From positions 2,542,001-2,606,000 of the forward strand of contig OZ244625.1 of NCBI GenBank assembly GCA_965218555.1: a stretch of 64,000 bases of DNA. The letters run 5' to 3'. Of this stretch, positions 8,807 through 15,783 are shown piece by piece (position 1 is the stretch's first letter; each line of letters opens with the position of its first letter). The DNA is from JAPPLB01 sp965218555 (GTDB lineage Bacteria; Acidobacteriota; Terriglobia; Bryobacterales; UBA6623). Below the pieces are notes generated by a model. It did no database searches. It worked only from the letters and a program-made list of their open reading frames with translations, and had not been told where the DNA came from. Both the position numbers and the translations under genes were made by a program.

Positions 8807-8831
8807 CCGGAGGCGGTTTAGGGTGGAAGTT

Positions 8832-10082
8832 ATGACGCCGCCGTTCTCGGGAACAAAAAAAACATCCGCACCCGTCGGGGACGCGCCGGCTGGGGACAAA
8901 AGAGCCGCCGCCGGCGGGCGCGGGCGACTACTGGTTCGATCACTCCTTTCAGAGCACCCTGACCAGACCCCTTTATTGACCCCAACGGCGGCGTTCATTT
9001 TTTCCTCCGCGGCCCGCTGCGTCGAGCTGCCGGTTTTTCCTTCGCAAGGCGGCGGCGCGCCGGAGTGGGTTGAGCTGTTGCCGGCCGGCCCCGAGGTGAT
9101 GGGGCGCGACGGGCGGCGCTGGGTGTTCGACGACCCCGAGCGGGTGGCGGCGGCGAGTCTGGACGGATCAGACCCGGATCTTTCCTCCGCAAAAAAAGAG
9201 ATCCCGATCGACTGGGAGCACGCCACCGAGATCAAGGCTCCGCAGGGCGAGCCGGCGCCGGCGGCGGGCTGGATCACGGCGCTCGAAGTCCGCGGTTCTT
9301 CTTCGCAAGGCGCGTTGTGGGGCCGGGTCGAGTGGACGGAGCGGGGTCGCGAGGCGGTGGCCTCGCGGGAGTACCGCTATCTGTCGCCGGTTTTTTTGCA
9401 CGAGAAAGAGCCGGGGGGCCGCATCGTGCGGCTATTGTCGGCGGGGCTGACGAACAGCCCCAACCTGAGGATGACCGCGCTCAGCCGTGAGGGCGGCGCA
9501 CAGTATATACCTGCGCGCGCGGGCGCGAGGGAGGAGACGGACATGGTAGCAGAGGAGATCCGAGCGGCCCTTGGGCTGTCCGAGGACGCCACGGCGGAGC
9601 AGGCCGCGGCGGCCGTCAACGCGCTCAAGCAGGAGCGCGACACGGCGCTGAACCGCGCGAAGGAAAAAGTCGATTCTTCCGCCGCTGCCCCGGGCCTCGA
9701 CAAGTTCGTGCCGCGGGCCGACTACGACGCGGCGCTGGAGCGCGCGGCCAACGCCGAGACGAAACTGGCCGAGCAGCGCTCCGAGGCGCTGGAGAAAGAG
9801 ATCGAGGCCGAGATCACGCCGGCGACGGCGGACTATCACCGGGCGCAGTGCCGCGACGAGCACGAAGGAAAAAGCGGAGAAAAAAGCGGGCTGGAGCGTT
9901 TCCGCGAGTACGTCGAGGCGGCTCCGGCGATTGCCGGGGACAGCGGCCTGGACGGCAAGCAACCGAAGGATGCGAAGGACAGGGCGCTGAACGCCGATCT
10001 TTCTTCTTCGCAGTCGCGGATCGCGGCGCTGTTCGGCAACTCGGCGGAGGACCTGCGGAAGTACGGCGGGGACCACGAATAG
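8832..10082 (+). CDS. Phage protease/scaffold, Mu gpI (gp32) family
   Basis: A 416-residue head-maturation protein. The first half is the Mu I-type protease domain: EWVELLPAGPEVMGRDGRRW, IPIDWEHATEIKA, APAAGWITALEVR, EYRYLSPVF and LLSAGLTNSPNL are family landmarks. The second half, from about residue 240 (MVAEEIRAALG), is an alanine/glutamate-rich scaffold that could also start separately inside the gene, as Mu Z does from I. ATG 8832 is chosen; a TTG at 8796 lies inside the direct repeat. Short serine-rich interruptions (FSSAA, LSSAKK, GSSSQG, LSSSQS) coincide with a recurrent T-rich nucleotide motif. Immediately downstream, the TAG stop begins a 10-bp tandem repeat. Confidence 0.88.
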   Translation: MTPPFSGTKKTSAPVGDAPAGDKRAAAGGRGRLLVRSLLSEHPDQTPLLTPTAAFIFSSAARCVELPVFPSQGGGAPEWVELLPAGPEVMGRDGRRWVFDDPERVAAASLDGSDPDLSSAKKEIPIDWEHATEIKAPQGEPAPAAGWITALEVRGSSSQGALWGRVEWTERGREAVASREYRYLSPVFLHEKEPGGRIVRLLSAGLTNSPNLRMTALSREGGAQYIPARAGAREETDMVAEEIRAALGLSEDATAEQAAAAVNALKQERDTALNRAKEKVDSSAAAPGLDKFVPRADYDAALERAANAETKLAEQRSEALEKEIEAEITPATADYHRAQCRDEHEGKSGEKSGLERFREYVEAAPAIAGDSGLDGKQPKDAKDRALNADLSSSQSRIAALFGNSAEDLRKYGGDHE

Positions 10083-10122
10083 ACGCGAATAGACGCGAAT
10101 AGACGCGAATAGACACGAAGGG
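10076..10122 (+). repeat. 10-bp tandem repeat in the head operon
   Basis: Four units of AGACGCGAAT (last one variant, AGACACGAAG) fill the spacer between protease and decoration genes. The protease stop codon lies in the first unit and the next gene's ribosome site (GGGGAG) follows the last. Confidence 0.9.
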
Positions 10123-10133
10123 GGAGAAAAACC

Positions 10134-10541
10134 ATGGCTGTACTGACAGGAGACCGACACACCCCGATGAAAGACGGCGAGCTGATCTCGGTGCCGGTGG
10201 CGGCCGCGGTGAAGATCTACGCCGGCGCGCTGGTGGTGTCGAAGGGCGGCTACGCGGCGCCGGGCGAGAAGGCCGACAGCGGCATCGTCTATCTGGGCCG
10301 GGCCGAGGAGCAGGTGGACAACAGCGGCGGGGCGGCCGGCGACAAGAGCGTGCTGGTGCGGCGCGGCCGGGCGTTCAAGTGGGCCAACGCCGCGGGCGCC
10401 AACGCCGTGACGCAGGCCGAAGTGGGCTCGGCGGCCTACATCCTCGATGACCAGACCGTGACCAAGACCGCCGCGGGGGCGACCAAGACGGACCCGGCGG
10501 TGGTGCTCGGCGTCGACAGCGACGGCGTCTGGATCGGCTAA
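10134..10541 (+). CDS. Phage head decoration/cement-like protein
   Basis: A 135-residue small beta-rich protein starting MAVLTGDRHTPMKDGELISV and including AGALVVSKGGYAAPG. This matches the short capsid-associated proteins (DUF2190-like or cement type) found between protease and major head genes of Mu-like phages. A good ribosome site, GGGGAG, lies 8 bases before ATG. The position strongly supports a capsid-stabilising role; the exact family is less certain. Alanine- and glycine-rich, no cysteines, no membrane segment. Confidence 0.75.
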   Translation: MAVLTGDRHTPMKDGELISVPVAAAVKIYAGALVVSKGGYAAPGEKADSGIVYLGRAEEQVDNSGGAAGDKSVLVRRGRAFKWANAAGANAVTQAEVGSAAYILDDQTVTKTAAGATKTDPAVVLGVDSDGVWIG

Positions 10542-10583
10542 AAACTAAAAACCAAAAACCAAAAACCAAAAACTGAAAACTCA
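10539..10583 (+). repeat. AAAAACC heptad array in a spacer
   Basis: Approximate 7-bp units (AAAAACT, AAAAACC three times, AAAAACT, GAAAACT) fill the gap between decoration and major head genes. The period is 7, like the CACGANN family, but the sequence differs. Confidence 0.85.
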
Positions 10584-10585
10584 AC

Positions 10586-11491
10586 ATGCTGATCAACAAA
10601 CAGAACCTGGACACGATTTTCCTGAACCTCAAGACGGCGTTTCACAAGTCGTGGGAGGAAGCGCCGGTCAACTGGCCGAAGATCGCGATGCGGATCGAGT
10701 CGGGCTCGACGCGCAACGAGTACAAGTGGCTGTCGGAGTTCCCGCGGATGCGCAAGTGGATCGGCGACAAGACGATCAAGTCGCTGGAGGGCTTCAGCTA
10801 CACGATCGTCAACGACGACTGGGAAGCGACGATCGAGGTCAACCGCAACGACATCGAGGACGACAACCTGGGGATCTACGGGCCGCAGGCGCGGATGGCG
10901 GGCTACGCAGCGCGGCAGTTGGCGGACGAGATCGTTTTCGCGCTCGTCAACGACGGGTTCAACAACACCTGCTACGACGGCAAGGCGTTCTTCACGGCGG
11001 ATCACCCGGCAGGGGGCAAGAACGTCTCGAACAAAGGGACGAAGGCGCTGTCGATCGAGACGTTCGCGAAGGCGAAGGCGTCGTTCGGGGCAGCGCGGAC
11101 GGCAATGCGGAAGTTTCTCGACGACGAGGGGCGGCCGCTGGGGATCATGCCGCGGGTGCTGCTGGTCCCGCCGGCGCTGGAGGACACCGCGCGCGGGCTG
11201 ATGATGGTCGAACGGCTCGAGGACGGCAAGCCCAACATCTACAAGGGCGCGGCCGAGGTGGTGGTGGACGCGCGGCTGACGTCCGACACGGCCTGGTTCC
11301 TGCTGGATACGACGCAGCCGGTCAAGCCGCTGATCTACCAGGAGCGCAAGGCCCCGATGTTCGTCGAACAGACCGACATGAGTTCCGACGCGGTGTTCCT
11401 GCGCAAGCAGTACCGCTACGGGGTGGAGTGCCGCGGCGCGGGCGGCTACGGTTTCTGGCAGATGGCTTACGGCTCGACGGGAACGGCGTAA
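10586..11491 (+). CDS. Phage major head subunit, Mu gpT family
   Basis: A 301-residue major capsid protein. It begins MLINKQNLDTIFLNLKTAF and contains the Mu gpT landmarks SEFPRMRKWIGDK, DIEDDNLGIYGPQARMAG and FFTADHPAG. It ends YGVECRGAGGYGFWQMAYG-STG, the usual HK97-fold terminus of this family. It forms the capsid shell and is processed with the upstream protease. Unusually, the last 47 bases before its stop (11435-11481) reappear at about 90% identity inside the dispersed heptad repeats, and a heptad array begins right after the stop. Confidence 0.95.
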   Translation: MLINKQNLDTIFLNLKTAFHKSWEEAPVNWPKIAMRIESGSTRNEYKWLSEFPRMRKWIGDKTIKSLEGFSYTIVNDDWEATIEVNRNDIEDDNLGIYGPQARMAGYAARQLADEIVFALVNDGFNNTCYDGKAFFTADHPAGGKNVSNKGTKALSIETFAKAKASFGAARTAMRKFLDDEGRPLGIMPRVLLVPPALEDTARGLMMVERLEDGKPNIYKGAAEVVVDARLTSDTAWFLLDTTQPVKPLIYQERKAPMFVEQTDMSSDAVFLRKQYRYGVECRGAGGYGFWQMAYGSTGTA

Positions 11492-11622
11492 AAGGCCGTG
11501 ACTCGTGATTCGTGATGCACGGACAGCGGAACCCCGGAGGCTTTAAGAGGGACTCAAGAGGCACGAGGAACGGGTTTGAAAAGGGTTTCACGAGACACGA
11601 GACACGAAACACGGGGTTTTTT
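11492..11622. repeat. Heptad repeat element E4
   Basis: The left arm AAGGCCGTGACTCGTGATTC starts at the gpT stop. The right arm has units CACGAGA (twice) and CACGAAA, then CACGGGGTTTTTT, and ends at the next gene's start. It also contains in-frame ATGs that would extend the next gene; these are not used. Confidence 0.8.
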
Positions 11623-12090
11623 GTGGTATACGCGACGGCGGAGCAAGTGATCGAGCGGCACGGCGCCGGGACGGTGCAGCTGCTCACCGACCGCGACGGA
11701 GCCGGCGCGGCGGATTTTTCCTCCGCCGGGGGCGTGCTGGATCGAGCGCTGGCCGATGCAGCGGCCGAGATCGACACGTATCTGGCGGCGAAATACGATC
11801 TGCCGCTCACCGAGACGCCGGACATCCTGACGCGGCTGGCGGTAGATATCGCCATGTACCGGCTGGCGTCGGAGGCCGATGTCGCGACCGAAGAGCGGCG
11901 GATGCGCTACGAGGACGCGGTGAAGCTGCTCGAGCGGATCGCGAGCGGCGAGGCGTCGCTGGGGTTGGCTTCGCCGGGAGCGCCGAGCCGGGCGTGGACT
12001 TCGGTCGGCACTGCTTCGTCGCTGCCGCGGCGGTTCAGCCGCGAGACGATGGCGCGGCTGGGCGGCGGGGCGCCGCGGGAGTGGGAGTGA
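11623..12090 (+). CDS. Phage head-tail protein, Mu gp36 / DUF1320 family
   Basis: A 155-residue head completion/connector protein. GTG 11623 is chosen because it gives the family start VYATAEQVIERHG followed by VQLLTDRDG. Upstream ATGs at 11512/11515 would translate the heptad repeat (TRHETRNT), which is not credible. The core ALADAAAEIDTYLAAKYDLP and the segment DILTRLAVDIAMYRLA are typical of DUF1320. A short T-rich insert (DFSSAGG) lies near residue 30. The ribosome site is poor, so translation may depend on upstream readthrough. Confidence 0.85.
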   Translation: MVYATAEQVIERHGAGTVQLLTDRDGAGAADFSSAGGVLDRALADAAAEIDTYLAAKYDLPLTETPDILTRLAVDIAMYRLASEADVATEERRMRYEDAVKLLERIASGEASLGLASPGAPSRAWTSVGTASSLPRRFSRETMARLGGGAPREWE

Positions 12091-12234
12091 CGGCGGACCA
12101 CGAATGGACACGAACGAAAAGTGCCGCAGGGAGGCCGCAGGAGACGTCCGTAATTGGAAAAGGCCCCCCCTGGGTCCAGTGCGGATCTTTTAAACGTTTT
12201 TAAACGGTGTTTGAACGAAATTAAACGGTATCTG
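12091..12234 (+). repeat. Spacer with degenerate TTTTAAACG repeats
   Basis: The spacer begins with GGACCACGAATGGACACGAA, resembling the 10-bp repeat at 10.08 kb. Before the next start it holds three or four degenerate TTTAAACG units (12189-12228). Confidence 0.6.
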
Positions 12235-12774
12235 ATGAGTACGCAGCGACTACTGGAGGCGATTGCGGCGGACCTGCGGGCGCAGCTCCCCGCGCTGAAG
12301 AGCTGCGAGGTCCACGACGGCAAATGGGACGCGGGCGAGGTGCAGCGCTGGGCGGTGCGCGCGCCGGCGGTGCTGGTCGCCTGGCTGGGCACGGCGCGGG
12401 CGGAGACGCCGGGCGTCGCCTGGACGGACTGCGATCAGGAACTCGCGATTTTCGTGGTGACGCGCAACGCGCCGCGGCTACGGCGCGGCGAGGCCTGCCG
12501 CAACCTGGTCGATTGGCTGCTGCTGTACGTCCCTCGGGCGCGCTGGGGTTTTTCCTCCGCTGCGACCGGCATCGGAGCGGCCGAGGACCTGCGCGCGGAG
12601 AATCTCTATTCGGGCGCGATCGACAAGCAGGGCGTCGCGATTGCGGCGGTGACGTGGCAGCAAACGCTGCGGCTGGAGGCGGCCGAGGACGGCGCATGTC
12701 CGCCGCTGCCCGAGGAGCTGTATGCGGCGGCGCAGGAGGGCCCGCACGAGCAGCTCTATACGGAGGCCGTGTGA
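12235..12774 (+). CDS. Phage tail terminator-like protein, Mu gp37 / DUF1834 family
   Basis: A 179-residue protein starting MSTQRLLEAIAADLRAQLP, as in Mu gp37-type neck/tail completion proteins. PAVLVAWLGTA and the region LAIFVVTRNA, followed by RRGEACRNLVDWLLLYVP, fit the family. ATG 12235 is preferred over an upstream in-frame ATG lying in the spacer. The stop overlaps the next ATG (TGATG, 12772-12776). Another T-rich motif (TTTTTCCTCCGC) interrupts the protein as GFSSAATG. Confidence 0.8.
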   Translation: MSTQRLLEAIAADLRAQLPALKSCEVHDGKWDAGEVQRWAVRAPAVLVAWLGTARAETPGVAWTDCDQELAIFVVTRNAPRLRRGEACRNLVDWLLLYVPRARWGFSSAATGIGAAEDLRAENLYSGAIDKQGVAIAAVTWQQTLRLEAAEDGACPPLPEELYAAAQEGPHEQLYTEAV

Positions 12775-13424
12775 TGCAGACGGAAGCCCAGGAGTTTCGG
12801 CTCGTCGAGCTGGCGCGGCGGCTCGCCAACGTGGTGCGGCCGGGCGTGGTGGCGGAAGCCGACTATTCCCTCGCGCGCGCGAGAGTTAAATACGGTGAGC
12901 CCGACGAGGCGATCACCGACTGGCTGCCGTGGCTCGCCGGCCGCGCCGGCGGCGACGCTGCCTGGTGGGCCCCGGAGATCGGTGAGCAGGTGGTGCTGCT
13001 GGCGCCCTCGGGAGACCTGGCCAACGCCGTCGTGCTGGGCTCGCTCTACTCGGACGCGCAGCCGGCGCCCTCGACGGACCCCGGCAAGCACCTGGTGCGC
13101 TACTCCGACGGCGCCGAGATCGAGTACGACCGCGAGGCGCACCGCCTGCGGGCCGTGCTGCCGGCGGGAGGCGCGGCCGAGATCACCGCTCCGGACGGCG
13201 TGACCATCACCGGCGACGTGACCGTCGAGGGCGGCGTGGACGCCAGCGGAAACGTCGAGTCAGGCGGCAACGTCACCGCCGACAGCAATGTCGAGGCCGG
13301 CGGCCAGGTCGAGGACCTGAGCGGCTCCATGACCGAGATGCGCACGACCTACAACGGCCACGTGCATGGCGTGCCGCCGGGCTTCGTGACGCCGCCGGTG
13401 GCGCCGACGCACAGGATGACGTAG
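12774..13424 (+). CDS. Baseplate spike protein, P2 gpV / Mu gp45 family
   Basis: A 216-residue tail spike that punctures the outer membrane. The N-terminal OB-like domain (KYGEPDEAITDWLPWLAGRAG, then WWAPEIGEQVVLLAPSGD) is followed by a beta-helical shaft of short repeats (GDVTVEGGVDASGNVESGGN). The apex carries the iron-binding HxH motif in NGHVHGVPPG. Start and stop are coupled to the preceding gene by a 1-base overlap. This is the first gene of the P2-like tail module. Confidence 0.9.
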   Translation: MQTEAQEFRLVELARRLANVVRPGVVAEADYSLARARVKYGEPDEAITDWLPWLAGRAGGDAAWWAPEIGEQVVLLAPSGDLANAVVLGSLYSDAQPAPSTDPGKHLVRYSDGAEIEYDREAHRLRAVLPAGGAAEITAPDGVTITGDVTVEGGVDASGNVESGGNVTADSNVEAGGQVEDLSGSMTEMRTTYNGHVHGVPPGFVTPPVAPTHRMT

Positions 13425-13436
13425 AGGCAGTTTCGA

Positions 13437-13494
13437 GTTTTCAGTTTTCAGGAAAAACTAGCAACTAAAAACGAGCAACTAAAAACTGATCATT
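13437..13494 (+). repeat. Short A/T-rich repeats in the V-W spacer
   Basis: GTTTTCAGTTTTCAG is followed by near-repeats GCAACTAAAAAC and GAGCAACTAAAAACTG. It is another spacer-specific simple repeat in this operon. Confidence 0.7.
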
Positions 13495-13495
13495 C

Positions 13496-13864
13496 ATGCC
13501 GGGGACGAACTCAGAGACGGGCAAGGAGTTGACGGGGCTGGCGCATCTGCATCAGTCGGTGCGCGACATCCTCACGACGCCGATCGGGACGCGGGTGATG
13601 CGCCGGGAGTACGGCTCGCGGCTGTTCGAGCTGGTGGACGCGCCGCTGACGCCGGGGACGCTGACGGAGATCTACGCCGCGGCCCAGGATGCGCTGCGGC
13701 GCTGGGAGCCGCGCCTGCGCGTCGAGCGGATCCGCGCTAGCGTAGCGGGCGGAGGAAACACGCCGGCGCAGGGGAGTGACTCCGGAGGCCACGTCCTGAT
13801 CGATCTGGCGGGCGTGTATCTGCCGAACGGCGAGCCCGTGCGGCTCGAGGGGATCGAGATATGA
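13496..13864 (+). CDS. Baseplate wedge protein, gpW/gp25 family
   Basis: A 122-residue protein with the GPW/gp25 core: GLAHLHQSVRDILTTPIGTR, then VMRREYGSRLFELVD, YAAAQDALRRWEPRL and a final VLIDLAGVYLPNG. It links spike hub and wedge in contractile tails. Its TGA overlaps the following ATG by four bases (ATGA, 13861-13864). Confidence 0.9.
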   Translation: MPGTNSETGKELTGLAHLHQSVRDILTTPIGTRVMRREYGSRLFELVDAPLTPGTLTEIYAAAQDALRRWEPRLRVERIRASVAGGGNTPAQGSDSGGHVLIDLAGVYLPNGEPVRLEGIEI

Positions 13865-14136
13865 GCCTCGTCAACCGCCCCGCCCCGCTGAAGCGTCGCA
13901 TCCTGGCCGAGCGCCAGGCCGATCCGGAGATGCCGATCAGCGTGATTGCGCGCCGCGCGGGTGCCTCGCTGAGCTATACCTCCGCCGTTTTGCAGCCCCC
14001 CCGGCCGTTTGGCGGCCTGCGGCTCAACTACACGTTTCGCCGCGAGACACCGCTGCAGCGCAAAATGCAGCTGCGCGAGTACCAGCGCGAGTATCATCGC
14101 AAGCGCCGCGCGGCGAAACGGGAGGCCGGCGCATGA
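13861..14136 (+). CDS. Small basic helix-turn-helix-like protein
   Basis: A 91-residue, strongly basic product nested between the W and J genes, with 4-base overlaps on both sides, which argues for genuine translation. ISVIARRAGASLSYTSAVLQ resembles a helix-turn-helix of the kind that recognises DNA. The C-terminal third is a charged helix (QLREYQREYHRKRRAAKRE). P2 and Mu have no gene here. The role is unknown; DNA binding is possible. Confidence 0.65.
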   Translation: MSLVNRPAPLKRRILAERQADPEMPISVIARRAGASLSYTSAVLQPPRPFGGLRLNYTFRRETPLQRKMQLREYQREYHRKRRAAKREAGA

Positions 14137-15014
14137 GCACCACTCCCACTATCGACCTGTCGCGGCTGCCGCCGCCGGACGTGGTGGAGGCGCTCAGCTT
14201 CGAGGCGATGCTGGCGGCGGAGATCACCCGGCTGTCTACGCTGGTGCCCGGATATGTGGTGTCGGAAGCCGACCCCGCCTACAAGATATTGGAGGTCGTC
14301 GCCTACGAGCGGCTGTTGGACCGCCAGCGCATCAACGATGCGGCGCGGGCGGTGATGCTGCCCTACGCGATGGGCGCGGACCTCGACAACCTCGCCGCCC
14401 TGCTGGGCGTCGAGCGGCAGGTGGTCGATGCCGGCGATCCGACGGCCATTCCGCCGGTCGCTCCGACCCATGAGACGGACGAGCGGCTGCGGCTGCGGGC
14501 GCAGCTTGCGCTGGCGGCGGTCTCGACCGCGGGGCCGGTGTCGAGCTACCGCTTCCACACGCTCGGGGCCGACGCGCGGGTGCTCGACGTGGCCGTGGCG
14601 AGTCCGGCGGCGGGCTCGATCACGGTGACGGTGCTGTCCACCGAGGGCAACGGGACGGCGGCGCAGGCTCTGCTCGACGCGGTCGAGACCGCCCTCAACG
14701 CCGAAAACGTGAGGCCGCTGGGCGACGTCCTGACGGTCCAGGCGGCGACGATCGTCGAGTACCAGGTGACGGCCGAGCTGACCATCGGCCCCGGTCCGGA
14801 CTCCGCGACCGTGCTGTCGGCCTCGCAGGCCGCGGTGGAAGCCTATGTCGAAGCGGCGCGGCTGATCGGCGTCAACGTGCCGCTCAGCGGGATCTACGCG
14901 GCGCTGCACGTGCCGGGCGTGGCGGCGGTGTCTCTCACCAGCCCGGCGGGCGACGTGGTCGTGGGAGCCGCCGAGGCGTCCTACGCGACGATGGTGACGG
15001 TGACGGTGGCCTGA
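14133..15014 (+). CDS. Baseplate wedge protein, P2 gpJ / Mu gp47 family
   Basis: A 293-residue baseplate J-like protein. Typical segments are LSRLPPPDVVEALSFEAML near the start, AADPAYKILEV-type sequence (SEADPAYKILEVVAYERLL), RAVMLPYAMGADLDNLAALL, DERLRLRAQLALAAVSTAGP, and the conserved ADARVLDVAVASPAAGSITV. Start overlaps the previous stop (ATGA). It assembles with W and I into the baseplate. Confidence 0.92.
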   Translation: MSTTPTIDLSRLPPPDVVEALSFEAMLAAEITRLSTLVPGYVVSEADPAYKILEVVAYERLLDRQRINDAARAVMLPYAMGADLDNLAALLGVERQVVDAGDPTAIPPVAPTHETDERLRLRAQLALAAVSTAGPVSSYRFHTLGADARVLDVAVASPAAGSITVTVLSTEGNGTAAQALLDAVETALNAENVRPLGDVLTVQAATIVEYQVTAELTIGPGPDSATVLSASQAAVEAYVEAARLIGVNVPLSGIYAALHVPGVAAVSLTSPAGDVVVGAAEASYATMVTVTVA

Positions 15015-15032
15015 TGAGAAGGACGAACCGAT

Positions 15033-15782
15033 ATGCCTGACGCGTCGCTGGCGGTATCCGAATTGATCATCGAGATCGGCCGCTCGGTCGAGCTGCGCTG
15101 GGTGACCGCCCAGGCGGTGAGCGCCGAGATCGACAATGGCGTGGGGGCCGTCCCGCTGGCCGGCAGCCTGCGGGTGAGCCCCAAGGTCGCGACGACCTAC
15201 GTGCTGACGGCGACCGACGCGATGGCCGCGACGGCCACGGCCATGGTGACCGTGACGGTCACCGAGCGCGAAGCGCGGTCGCTGCTGCCGCCGAACGCGA
15301 CCGAGCTCGAGCGCGGCATGGAGCAGGCCGCGCGTCAGCCGGTCGATCTGCCGATCCGGAAGCTCTGGTCGTCGGCGGACTGCCCGCTGGAGTTGCTGCC
15401 GTACCTGGCCTGGGCGATGGGGGTCGAGGACTGGGACTCGGACTGGCCCGAGCCCGTGAAGCGCGCGGCGGTGGCCGACGCCAGCCGGATCCACCGCGAG
15501 AAGGGCACCCTGGCCGGCCTCAAGCGCGTCCTGATGAACGCCGGCGCGATCTACGAATACACCGAGCGGCCGACCGGGCAGCCGATGACGGCGCTGCTCT
15601 CGATCTTCAACTCGAACGCGGTGTACCTGCCGGACATCACCGGCGCGATCGGGCGCGTCAAGCGCGCCTCGCTCGACCTCGACATTGAGCTGGCGGCGGC
15701 GGCGGCGGGGACGATCCCGATCCGGGGCGGCCTGGGCGCGGTGACCGTCGTCGAGATCTCCGACTGGAGCGGACTGAGCTGA
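15033..15782 (+). CDS. Phage tail protein I with N-terminal Ig-like domain
   Basis: A 249-residue fusion. The C-terminal part, from about residue 85 (SLLPPNATELERGMEQAARQ), is a P2 gpI-type tail protein with LPYLAWAMGVEDWDSDWPE and HREKGTLAGLKRVLMNAGA. The first about 80 residues are an Ig-like beta domain (LAVSELIIEIGRSVELRW ... TTYVLTATD ... VTVTVTE) not found in P2 I. The same domain recurs in the IS-split gene at 16671-19223, so a surface-binding module seems to have been shared between tail genes. Confidence 0.85.
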   Translation: MPDASLAVSELIIEIGRSVELRWVTAQAVSAEIDNGVGAVPLAGSLRVSPKVATTYVLTATDAMAATATAMVTVTVTEREARSLLPPNATELERGMEQAARQPVDLPIRKLWSSADCPLELLPYLAWAMGVEDWDSDWPEPVKRAAVADASRIHREKGTLAGLKRVLMNAGAIYEYTERPTGQPMTALLSIFNSNAVYLPDITGAIGRVKRASLDLDIELAAAAAGTIPIRGGLGAVTVVEISDWSGLS

Positions 15783-15783
15783 T

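Noticed and set aside
11512..11622. Upstream ATG starts for the gp36-like gene
   Set aside because: They would translate the heptad repeat into the peptide; the family N-terminus begins at GTG 11623.
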